Positions 1 to 11,800 of a stretch of DNA of 32,487 bases are shown piece by piece. The first letter of the stretch is position 1. Every line of letters starts with the position of its first letter. The DNA lies in contig JNET01033283.1 of NCBI GenBank assembly GCA_000697455.1, positions 1-32,487 of the forward strand. The letters are read 5' to 3'. The notes beneath the pieces were generated by a model, which did no database searches, was not told where the DNA came from, and was given only the letters and a program-made list of their open reading frames with translations. The stretch comes from Basidiobolus heterosporus B8920. Taxonomy: Eukaryota; Basidiobolomycota; Basidiobolomycetes; Basidiobolales; Basidiobolaceae. The position numbers were made by a program, and so were the translations under genes.

Positions 1-360
1 CTGCAGTTAGTGACTGACCAATGGGGAGATCATGGGATGACATCATAGAGAAGGTCATGTGACCTTCCATGGAACATCTCGGCAGGCTAGGGTAGAAGTG
101 GTCATGTGACCTTCCATAGAATTTTCCACAGTGGGGTGAGTGATCAAGTAGTGATTTCTGATCTGGAATATTGTAGAACATTTCGGTAGCTTCTGGGAAA
201 ATCTTGGATCTGCAAGTGAATTGAAATATAGTTAAGTAAAAAAGGGATAATACTAATAGTAAAGGATAGTTATCATAATTTTGGTTAAGTAAGGTAATAT
301 AAGATAAGAAAATTCAAGCTGTCAGTGGGTAGCATTGTAACCCCACTACAACGTTATTAC
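1..360. mobile_element. Possible fragment of an LTR-type element
   Basis: A 16-base inverted motif, AAGGTCATGTGACCTT, lies at 51-66 and its core GGTCATGTGACC recurs at 100-111. Each copy continues into CCATRGAA. A related stretch (GAACATYTCGGYAG) follows the first copy and recurs near 176-190. Further right come an AT-rich promoter-like run (TAATATAAGATAAG near 295-308) and a TGTAACCCCACTACAAC stretch near 335-351. Duplicated inverted motifs, then a TATA-like run, then a C-rich end are what one expects of LTR U3/R/U5 regions of fungal retroelements. No partner LTR, target-site duplication or internal region is visible, so this is an inference. Confidence 0.3.
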
Positions 361-2740
361 CATCTATGGTAATTACTTGAACTTGGCAAGAATAGAGATC
401 TTGGGGCTGGGACAACCAATGGCGAAAAGACATGGGGTGATAACTGATGCATGGGGTTGTACTAAGAATGGGTGTTTCTTGGCAGTACTGTCATGAGATC
501 ATGACAATTGGCTACCATTATATATCTCACTAAGAAAAACCACTGTGGATAATAACTATAAAGATACATAATTATTCCCATTATGTAACTGCCTAGTTAT
601 CATTGTAGATCCTTGAGTATATCTAGTTCATGCTTCTAATAATTTGGTTGACTAGTTCTTGGGTGTCCTATCTACCTGTAGAAGAGAAGTGAGAAATTCA
701 TCAACTTGTCTATGATTTTCCAATATCTTAAACTTGTAAGTGTGGCAACCCCCTGAGTACTGGTGTATTGTTGGAAAAGAAGATATAACATTGGTAGTTC
801 TCATAGTGCAAAATATATGGGTAGCTGATCCTATCAGAGTGCTTCAGTGGTGATCAAAGTTCTAGAAAAAATCAGGTGACTTTTTGCTGGTATTTTATCT
901 GCAGTCTCTTATAAAGTATCAAATTTGCAAGTCTGATGCATTAGAAAATCACAGAAAACCTGGTGGGTTATAAACTTCCCCTGTACAAATTCACTGAATG
1001 CACATGACTTGGCTAGACAGATTACCTAAAACTTGCTTGGCACAGGTTTTAGGATGCATTTCACATGATTATAAGTATTCAAGACCTGGTGACATTTAAG
1101 TGGGAAATTATAGCTTTGCAAAAACAGCCTATCAGTTATTCTAATATACAGGCTGAGCATATTAACATGTAATGAATGTTTGCTCCTTTGCACATCCTTG
1201 CAATGCAGTGTTCTTATAGAGCACATTGTGCATATTTTATAGACAATGAATAACACTTTCCCAGGTTCCAAGAACTGCCTCTTTGACATCTTTTATCACA
1301 CATCAAAAACTAGAGACTGCTCAAAAGACACCATTACCCACTATCAGATTTTATCAGTCAGCTTTTAGCTTAGTGTGAGTCTAAGTACCCCAAATTTATC
1401 AATAACAGGCCACTCTTAGAGTCCTTTGTATATTCACAAGTGAAAAGACTTTACCTTAGCACTAAAACCTCTTTGCTACTACACAGCCAAGGGAATGATA
1501 TCTCTGCTATTAGTATCCAAGAGTTTACAGTAAAGAATGACTATTTTAGCAAACAACTACTCAGTATTGTGTATAGCAGCTCAATCCTAAACACTCTTTA
1601 CTGTAAAACCATAATACCACACTACACTGTTTCCTACTTAGGCTTCTTTTTATCATTCTAGAGCCAGTTGAATGGAATATCTGAACCAATATACTCCATT
1701 GAATAGGATTAGTATTTGTTGAGCAATCTGAGGCACAAGGCCTAAATTGTAAGCTAACACAGTTTGGTATTTTTGCAGTTCTGATATTTCTTGCAGATTC
1801 TTGATAGGCTGCAGGTCAGCGGTTACTTGCCCAATCTTATTGCAAGCCAGATCACAAAAGCCCTAGAGTTAGAATATATTGATGCCAGATTACTGTGTAT
1901 CATTGACTGCAACTTGCAGTGCTATTATACTTCTAAGAGTGCTACAAGACTGTGTATTTTTGGTATTTTTAGCTCTTTGAAGCACCACGTGGTAAGTGGT
2001 GCTATGATTTCAGGTGCCTTAGCAGAACTGTGTATAGATAATGAATCAGCTGATTCACATGCAATATGATAGTACCTGAAGCATTTTGACAACCATGCTT
2101 AGTTATTGGTAATTTTGTTCTTATTTAATTTTTTTATTTTCTAGCCAGTGCTGGTTCCTTTTGGTTTTGGTTGTTGGGTCTCCTTTTCTAACAGCACCTT
2201 TCTAAAGTGATTCATTACCATGGGTCACATATTTTTTCACATGTATCAAGCAACTTGGCTTTTTTACTCATAATTCTTTAGTTGCTCTCCAATAATCACT
2301 CTCCTCAGAGCAAGTAGTGTATTGCTATACATGTGTCACTGCGCATCTAACTCAAAGAATCTCCATCATTCTATCAACAGACCAGCTACTATATTATTCT
2401 TCCAACAATCTGATGTAAATATAATGTTACTATGAAGCCTATAACTTATTACCTCAATAAATTCATTGTCCTATGCTTCCTTACTGTCAGTCCAATCATC
2501 TTCCAAAGAGAAGCACAATATAGCTAGTTAGCATTCCATTCTCCTGATATCTTTAGTCACCTCTGATGCTAAGGGAACCTTGAAGTAAAACTTGTATCTG
2601 ACCTTACAGTTAACATGAAGCAGCTATGCAGGCCAATTTCTGGTGGGATCATATCAAGCTGGTCTTGATCTGAACCAGATATTTCAGGGTTAATGCACAT
2701 AGTGGCTACAAGAGATAGAACATATATTAATTTGTATGAG
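361..2740. other. No recognisable gene
   Basis: No open frame here has recognisable protein features. The longest (1791-2069 plus, 92 codons; 1026-1289 minus, 87 codons) show no motif I know and are compatible with chance. Two small perfect hairpins stand out: ACTGCAA/TTGCAGT with one base between (1905-1919) and AGCACCAC/GTGGTGCT with a 7-base loop (1981-2003). From about 2400 rightwards the sequence begins to resemble very diverged units of the satellite that follows, so the left edge of that array is gradual. Confidence 0.5.
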
Positions 2741-3402
2741 TATATGTAAAGGTCCTTGCTGTAGAAATCTGACCTGTAAAGTAAAAGTTCATCTAAGAAG
2801 CTTTTACACTAGAAGTAAGCCTTATACTTCCCTGCCAGAGTATGACAATATCTACTAAGGTGCTATGCAAGATAATCTACATTCCTGTAAGATTAAATGG
2901 CTTTCACTTAAATCTAACTAAAACTATGGAAAGTAAGCTACAACTACTTGTAAGTGTCTGTAAAGCGGAATGTATCTGATAGGAACACCCGCAGTAGTTG
3001 CATGTAGTTCTCATAATAGATATTCAGTTCAATCTAAGCATATTTTTTTAAGCCCAGATCTAACTATTTTTGAGTGGTTACAAAGCAAAGGGTATTCTAT
3101 ATTCATATACTGTAAGTTTTGTTTAACAAAAGTATAACTATTACCTGGAGAATGTTGAACATGACATTTGTGGTATTGGAAGTGACTGTGGATATTCAGA
3201 TGTTATTCTACTCTCACTTTATACTTGATGGTAATAAGAAAGGTATTTATACCTTTTGTAAAAACTAAATAATGAAACTACTACACAGTATGCTAAATAG
3301 CTCTAGGGGCACACTGTAGAAGTTGAAGCCTATTTGTACATGTGTAAGATTTTTCATGAACACAAAGTTTCATAATCCTTTGTATAATCCCAACTGCTGT
3401 TA

Positions 3403-5330
3403 CATATTTCAACTTGGACAAATATCACATAATTACAAAAAATCACTTATAACCTAATTATACCAGTACCTAGGTGCTAAACTTACTTGATTTTAGCAGA
3501 GAAGTACTTTTAGCTAACACAAGATCTTTACAAGGCTGATTTATTTCTGGAAGAGTCTAACCACTACTAGCAAAGACACCTGAAAGCATATTTTAAATTC
3601 TTCCATGTAAGAAACTTCTCTGCTGCAGTCCCTGTAGTTTTGGGAAAAGCACCATTGATACATATTGGATTAGTACAGCATGGAGTACTCTTTGGCCAAT
3701 ATCTAGCAAAAATCAGTAATTGTACTTCATAGAATATCATTGTGAGTAATATTTACTTGACCACAGGCACTCAAAAGTACTGCATAGCATATGTAACACA
3801 CATAGCAGGTAAGTAATATTTGTTGCATTTAGCAAAGCATGGTACTTGTTAACAAATATATTTATCAAGCAGCAAGAAATGTGTGGAAGTAATGTTAAGT
3901 ACCAATCAAACTAATCGCAGAAAAAATACATATTAACAGATTATCAATTTGACCAGATACTATATCTTCTGTCAAGTATCCATTATATAACAGAAAAAGT
4001 ACTTTTCAGCCCTTGTAGCTTTAGAAAGTTGTTACCTGGCTCCAATAATTGAACTGCTTCCAGGATAAGCACATTGCTGCTAACATACATTGGGAAAGTT
4101 TACGCGTAGTTTGAGATTCAAGCATGGTGTTGTTACACCATTCCAGATGCATCACATTTGAGCTGACACAGAACTCTGCTTATGAGAAAAAACTAAATTT
4201 TCTAAGCAAAAATATGTAAGAGTGTTCTGGCATCATGTTTCCTCAATTACAGTCTTCATGCTCTTAGATCTCCCAAGTTCTACTCTTATGCATACTCTGG
4301 CACTATCTGACACAGTACAAGGGAATGAGTTTAATACTCATATAAGAAAGAGTATTCTTCAGCTTAAATCTGGACATTAACAGGAAGGTACTTCACCAAA
4401 TATTCAATGCTTAATCAAGACATAGTATGTTTTTGCAATAATCTAACTAATACCAGAGAAAAACTTCGCATCGTACATTATATTCTTTCAGAAAAATAAA
4501 TTTGCAGCCCATTCCAAAATGAAGCATAGAGAAACCTTCAGACCACATGCTGCACTTATAAATGTACAAGTACTTTTCAGAGAAAATAGTAGTAATAATT
4601 GAGAAAATACCTCATAACATGTTTATGCTTATCCATTGTAAAGTATTTTTGGCCAAAATCTATTCAATATATGAGAAATATACTACATGACACATGTTGT
4701 GTTTAGAGAAGGTAAAGTACCTCATTACACAAATCTAACAAATAATAGAAGAAGTTCTTCACATCCTATGTTATTTTCACACAAGGCAATGTATTTTACC
4801 AAAGAGTCTATATACAAGTAGTAAATGTACCTTAAACTATGTGTTCTATCTGAGAATGGTATAAGACCTTCCAGAGAGCATTTATCAAATGGCAGGAGAA
4901 GTATGATTTCACCAATATTTTAGTGAGGAACTTCTCAACAGGAAGTGAATAAGTAACTGGACAAGTACATCACAACTAACATCTTAAATATATAATGTAT
5001 AGCATATTATGCAAAAAATCTAATTAAACTAAACAAGCATAATATAGTATATCATGTATTCTTGAAAGGAAAAGCATTTTCAAGCACAGTTTAACACACC
5101 AAGCAGTATAACACATTTACACCAAGTAGTATAACACATTTATATAAGGTATAGTTTTTCCAGCAGTCATTGTTTTTTTTGGTAAGATGCTCTTGAGGAG
5201 AAATCCAACTAGTGTCAGGAAAGGTACTTCACAGAATATTGTAAGTCACAATAATGTGAAGTACTTTTCAGTTAGCAAGCTACCTGTATCCAGAGTGGTA
5301 TCTGGTTCCAGAGTATAAGTACTTGTAAGG
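3403..5330 (+). repeat. Higher-order repeat block, copy 1
   Basis: This block of satellite matches 17058-19566 in the same orientation, base for base over long runs, far above the similarity between ordinary units. Shared landmarks include TAGGTKCTAA followed by TTGATTTTAGCAG, AAGATCTTTACAAGGCTGAT, CCATGTAAGAAACTTC, CCTGTAGTTTTGGGAAAAGC, CACTCAAAAGTACTG and CAACTAGTGTCAGGAAA. The offset grows only slowly (13655 at the left edge, 13665 near 4961). It then jumps to 14257 near 4983, because copy 2 carries 592 extra bases there. Copy 1 has a private 23-bp tandem duplication at 5097-5142. Confidence 0.85.
5097..5142 (+). repeat. 23-bp tandem duplication in block copy 1
   Basis: CACCAAGCAGTATAACACAT begins at 5097 and recurs with one change (CACCAAGTAG...) at 5120. 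The matching place in copy 2 (near 19350) has one copy only, so the duplication is younger than the block duplication. Confidence 0.75.
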
Positions 5331-6654
5331 TTAGGTACTTTTAAGCCTAAGTACAGACTATGTCTGCAAATATATTTCACAATTGATATGATAGTCTAGC
5401 AAGGTTGGTGCTCTCAATTAAGATTCCTACTAATACTGGTGAAGGTCCTTGGCAACATTGGCTACATTCTTTCAAGGTAGTGAACATTTTAGCAAGATGC
5501 CCTAAAAGCAGGGAAATCACTTCCTACAAACTTGAAGCCAGAAATGTACTTCTTGTGATGAATTGGTTCAATGCCAGGAAAGTACATTGTAATATATGCT
5601 GTATTTAGAACAGGTAGAGTACTTTACGGCGGGAATTCAACAAATAACTGGAGAAGTGCTCTATATCATATGCTATATCCATAAAGCTTACATTACTTTT
5701 CAAGACAGACCAAACTAGGCAGAGGAAAAGTAACTTACAACCTGCTGTATTTTTAGAACAGAGGGTGCTATGTAGGAGGAATGCTACACACAACAAGAGG
5801 AGTACACTAAAGTTCAAACTCCATTAATGCAAGGTAAGTAGTATTTTTACAAAGATCCAATTATACCAAAATCTTACTTCATAGCATTGTGGAATTGATG
5901 AATGGTAGAGTACTTTTCAGTGTGAACAAGACCACTACCAAAAAAAGTATGTCACAACATATATATCATGCAAACAAGATAAACTACTTTTTGGCAGTAT
6001 TCTAACTTATTCTAGGGTAGACAGCATGAAATATATCAATGTAGAGTTCTTTCCAGCACAAATGCAGGCAGTACCAGGATGACCACTTCATAGTAGGTTT
6101 TATACACAGCTCAATGCACTATGAGCAGAATTTGAGTAAATGGCAACAACCATACTCTATAGCATATGAGATACAAAAACAAGGCAAAGTACTTTCCAGT
6201 ACATATGAAGAGTACTAGGAAATTACTACACAACACAGATCATTTAGCCTCTGTGGATTTGGGATGAGTGTAGGATACATCATATTCTTAGCTAGTGAAT
6301 GCTTTATTGTACCAATCTAACAAAAAAAAAGAGTACTTCAAAGTACCTTTGGTGCTTATACAAGGTGGAGTACTTTTAAGCATAGATATGATCTATGAAA
6401 AGAATGGTACTACAAGGCATATGTTACAGTAAAACATGGTAATGTTCTTTTATACAGAAACTAGCCTAACAGTATCAAAGTACTTCACAGAATATGTTAC
6501 ATTCTTTCAGAGAAAGCACCTTTTAGTCCAAATCTAACTTTAACCTGGAGATATACTTCACAGCACATGTTATTTTATCAAAGATAAAGTATTTTCCAAA
6601 AAACTGACAAAGAACTGGAAATACACTTAACAGCTTTTGTGACAATTGTGTAAG

Positions 6655-6823
6655 GCAGTATATTTTGCAGCAAGTGGCTTTCCACAGCCAGAAGAGTACT
6701 TGAGACTGCCTATTGTACTTACACAACATGGAGAATCAAGGCAGTGTGTTTTGCAGCAAGTGTCTATCTGCTGCCAGGAAAATACTTCAGAATGCCTGTT
6801 GTACTTACACAAGATGGAGAATC
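6655..6823 (+). repeat. Local 86-bp direct duplication
   Basis: The stretch starting GCAGTATATTTTGCAGCAAG at 6655 recurs at 6741 (GCAGTGTGTTTTGCAGCAAG). Both copies end in TTGTACTTACACAA-ATGGAGAATC. The two copies are much more alike than neighbouring satellite units, and the period is 86 bp where the array period is 73-74. This marks a more recent duplication with slightly shifted breakpoints. Overlapping open frames on both strands here are a by-product. Confidence 0.7.
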
Positions 6824-8458
6824 TTTCACAAAGTATCTAACAAATCATAAGAAGAGTTTTTTGCAATAAATATAACTGAATCAAGTTATAGTACTATTCT
6901 GGCAGAAGTTAGCAAGTAGCAGGCAAAGCCATTCAAACAAAATATCTTACTCCAACAAGGAAAGTACATTATCACAAATCCTCATGATACTACAACCCAG
7001 ACTATTCATATATATTGTACATATATCAGGTAGAGGCAATGAGTTAGGAATCTGAGCTATGCCAGGAAAATAACTGTCCACCAAAGGTTATGTTCACATG
7101 TAAAAGAGTATCTTTCAATAGAAATCTAAGCAATATAATCAAAGGTAGATTCAGTTATTTGTTAGGTTTATCAAAGGTACATTCACTTGTGGCATTGTAC
7201 AAATATCCATGTAATAATTCAAAAGTACCTCAAACATATTTGTGGTCCAACATAGTTGAGTGCTTTGCAATATTATATCAGGAAGAGCACAGAAGTGTTC
7301 CACACCCAATATTGTATATATATAAGATTGTGTACTTTCAGCCTGAACCTAGCTCAGATAAACAAGCGTACTTAGCAACAAATCTTACACTTGGGTAATA
7401 AAGTGCTGCCAAGGAAAAATTCAAGAAATGGTAACAATTTAAGACTTTTCATAGAAGTACTTTCATAAAGGATCTTACATTCAGCCAAGGTATAGTACTT
7501 TTAAGCTGGAGCATATCTAATAGAAGGAGAAGTACTTCAAATTGTATACTCTAATTGAACTAAACTAAAATTGGGGAAAGTGTTTCTCATCACATGATAT
7601 ACTCTTTATAATAAAACCATTTTTGGCTTGAATATGTTGAATACTAAGAAAAATACTCCATCACACATTTTATATCACTACAAGGTCTATACTCATATAA
7701 AATAAGCAGTATTTTACTACACATTAGTCAACACCAGGAAAAGGAAGTTGAATCCAATCTTAAGATTACTCAGCAAGTAGTGCATTGTAGCAAGAACCCT
7801 ACCAATATTAGGAATAGCATTCTACTGGAGATCATATATTCTTTAGAATTTAAGTACATTTGAGCAGCGTGTGATTACATCAAGAGAAGTGTTCACAAAA
7901 GGATCTTGCATTTTTGCAAGGGGAACTTCTTATCAGCCAGAATTCAATTAATGACAGCAAAATTGACTCCCTAGAGAGCTTATACCTGGGCAAGTGAAAA
8001 TAGGTAGCATTGACAATATAGCTCATTTAAGGAAAGTATTTCTCAACATAGCTCACAGTATGATATTGTTACCATATAGATTCCTTCCTTAATATTATAA
8101 GTAATGATACTAGCAAAGGAATTAGCAATGAATTGTGTGCTGTTTGAGATAAAAGCTTCCAGCAAGAATTCAACTATACCAAAGAAAGCTCTGTTAGCTG
8201 ATATATTGATGCAAGACAATGTAATCTAATTAGTGTGAGGAAGATGCTCCACCATATAGTTCTCTTCATAAAGGCTACTTATCAGCACGCTCATAAGTGG
8301 TAGCAGAAAAACACTTGAATTTGAATGTCAAAGACCTACAATATGAGATACTTTTCATCTAGAATTTGACTAAATTCCCAAGTTATTACTCACTGTAGGA
8401 CTTATATTCTTAAAAGATATAGTGCATCCCTGTCAGAGTTTAAGCTATATAAGGAAAA

Positions 8459-8827
8459 GTACTTCATGAAAAATGAAACACTCACAAAAGGCAAAGTACT
8501 TTGATCAAGAAGTCCAACAAGAAATATAATTGTACTTCACAACAAATATTATACGTTAATGATGTAAAGTACTTCTCAGCAGAGCTCTAACTAGTAGCCA
8601 CAATGTTTCTCTGAAGTATATGATTTACTAATACTACCACTGTTGTCCTGTTGGCAAGAATTTAACTAACAGCAGTAAAAGTACTTCACCCATGTATTAC
8701 ATTTATTCAAGATTATATACTCTCAGCAGAAATCTAAGTCATATTTCAAAAAGTGCTTCACTACAAGTGTTGTATTTATATAGTGTTCAGTACTTAGCAG
8801 CAAGAATATAGCAAAAAGGCAGAGAGG
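8459..8827 (+). repeat. Well-phased reference stretch of the satellite
   Basis: The spacing of the palindromic core can be measured directly here. GTAC or its evident derivative begins at 8459, 8496, 8532, 8569, 8605 (mutated to GTTT), about 8644 (mutated), 8681, 8753 (GTGC) and 8827. Steps between half-units alternate 37, 36, 37, 36, and full units are 72-74 bp. Even where the core has mutated, the spacing is kept. This is the best place to derive a consensus. Confidence 0.8.
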
Positions 8828-11800
8828 TACTGATTGACATATCCTATACTCAGACATCATATGACTGAAAATAGAAACATCTGCTCATATTGTTTCCAAT
8901 GTTAATACAGAGTGAAGTACCATTTGGAGCAATGTAGCCAATAACTGCATCACTGCATATACAATATTTGTACAGTATATGGTACCCTATGGCAAAACTC
9001 TAACCAAAAGTAGTAAAAGAACTTCACCATATATGTGACATTCATACAATGCAACTTGTAATACACCATATATGAAGTTTGTACAAGGCTGAGAACCTTC
9101 TGGCAAAAGTCTCACCAATGCCAGTAAATGTACATCCCCAAACTTAATGTGTTTATTTAAGTTAAAGGATATTCAGCAAAATCTTGACAATATCACAAGA
9201 ATGAATGAAGGCAAAATCTTATTTATTCAATATTCATCACTTTTCAGCTAGAGCTAACAAATATCACAGCATATACTCTACAACACAAGCTATACTACTG
9301 TGTGGTAAAGTGTATGAAGTAGGAGCATAGCAAGAAACAGAAGACCTTATACAAAGCACTTGTTAACTTCATAAAACATGTGATACATTGGGGCAAAATC
9401 CCGACTAATACCAGGAAAGTACTTTCAAATATTTGGTCACTATACAAGTTAAAGACCCTGTCAGCAACAAACCAATGAAAGTCAGACAAAATGCTTCTGA
9501 GCATATGTTGTACCTGAGCAAGGCAAAGAGCATTTCACGGTAGCTTCAACCAATAGCAAGAAAAGTACCTCAAAGCCTATGTTATGTTTAGTAAAGGTAA
9601 AGTGGCTTTTAACAATTTTCTAAATGATACTGGAACAAGCTTTAAAAAGGAAGTACTGTGCAGCAAGCATATATTGATATCACATGTAGTACCAGTATAT
9701 GCTTTCTATGTTTATACATCACAAAGAACATCTTAGCAAAAATGCAATTGATAGCTGGCCAGATGCTTGACTTGATATAATGCATCCATAAAAAGTAAGT
9801 ACTTCTCAGTTCAATTATGACAGATAATAGATAAGTACTTCACTACTAATGTTACAATAATAAAGGTCAAGTGCTTTTTCCAGGAATGGTATATCACAAC
9901 ATCTATTGTGTCAATGCTTGATAGAGCACATTTCCTCAATCAGCTACCCAATGACTGGAAGAGGTACCTGCTTATATGTGCTATATTCATCAAAGATGAT
10001 GTACCGTTTTGGAAGAATCTAACTGGCACTACATCAGGCACCTCAGGGACAAGGTTTATATATACCATGTGGAGTACCTTTCAGCAAGAATCCAAAAATT
10101 CAAATACCATGTACTTCATTAAATATGGGTTATCCAACAAAGATAAAGTACTTTGCAACATAAATTTTACATATAACAGGAAGAACTACCTACAGGACAA
10201 GTTACGTTAATAGATGGTATCAAGCTTTTGACCAAGATGAAGTCAATGACAGGATATGGTTTTCCCAACATGTATTAGATATATAGCAACGTACCTCTTG
10301 GCTTGAAACAAGATATTGCTGCAAAAAGCCCAAAGACCATTAACCTTCAGACACAGATATTGAAGCATATTCCACACTGGTACAAGTTAAAGTCAGTTGT
10401 AGCTGGTGCATGGGAGCTATATGGTGCATTACATCATGACATGCTATATTTTCACAAGGCAGTATATTTTTTTATCTGCAAGAGGATAACTACTATCAGG
10501 AAACCTATCTGTGAGTATTTGTTATACTTAAGCAAGGGTGAGAACTTCTTAAAAAGAATGTAAAAGACAGTGGGAAAAGTATCTTGCAATGTATACTAAA
10601 ATGAGTTAATGTAAAGTACTTCTCTGCTGCAAGCTGTAGGATAAAAACTACATAATACTATTTAAGTCACTTTGAAGTTAGAAGTAAGCTCCAGCATCAG
10701 CATATATTAGCAATATGATTTCTGGCATATTACTATTATAATTCTACTCTAAGCCAGTCATTAACCTGAAAACAAAGTTAAGATGTAACTCTTTAAGCTT
10801 TTCACAGGAAGTCCAACATGAATGGTGACTTAAGCCTGGTTTACAACTTATCTCTTAGATGATACACTAAGGTGCTTGTAGGTCCAATGTCAGGCAAAAT
10901 GCTTTACAACAGAGGTTCTTCATAAAACCGTTACAAACCCAAAAGTGTGGGCCAAGTACATTTAGCAAAGTGTGTAGAAACAACACTTAAAATGGTAAAA
11001 GGAAAACACTTCAACCCAGTATCTCCACAATGTCTGTACAGTAACTTTTGCATATAATACTACAAGAGTAGGAGATTGCCAGCCAGAACTTGACTAGTAG
11101 AAGGAAAAGTACTTCTTAAAATATATCCCAATAGTAGTAAGTAAGATGCCAGTTGAGTAGAGAATAGTGGCTATTATTGAAGTACCCTACAACTAAGTTA
11201 ATACACAATGCTGCATACAATTTTTGAGCAAGAATGTAACCAAAAACAGGATTGCAAATCATATTAGAGAAGCATTTGACAGCATATTGCATTGATACTA
11301 GGTATAGTACCTGTGAGCAATGATCTAAGTGATTTATGTGAAATATTGTACACCAGAACCTACATTCATAAAAAATAAAGTATATGTTGAGCAATGTTTA
11401 AGTCATGGGTTTAAAAGTGCTTTGTAGTGTATTGCAAGCACATATAATGGGGCATTCTTCCAAACCAGATCAAATTAATAGAACTAAACATACTTCACAA
11501 TTTATCTTATATTCTAATAAGATGGTGTGCATTTATGCAGAATTACAACTTATGGAAATAATCTAAGTACTATCAGGAAATGTAGCTGATACTTGCTTTC
11601 TAGTTTACTCATAATGGAGTAATGCTTAGTAGGAGAGTTAGATGAGCAATGTGCATATAACACATCATAAGCTAACATGAGATATAGTAGTTTCAGCATA
11701 ATTTAACTCATGGCAATAAAAGTCTCTACATTATATCTCACATCCACCTTATATGAAGTTTATATTAGAACACACATATGATATATTACTAAAAACTTGT

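Noticed and set aside
2120-2145. An intron 3' end (pyrimidine-rich run ending in TTTTCTAG near 2136-2143).
   Set aside because: No coding sequence on either side supports splicing.
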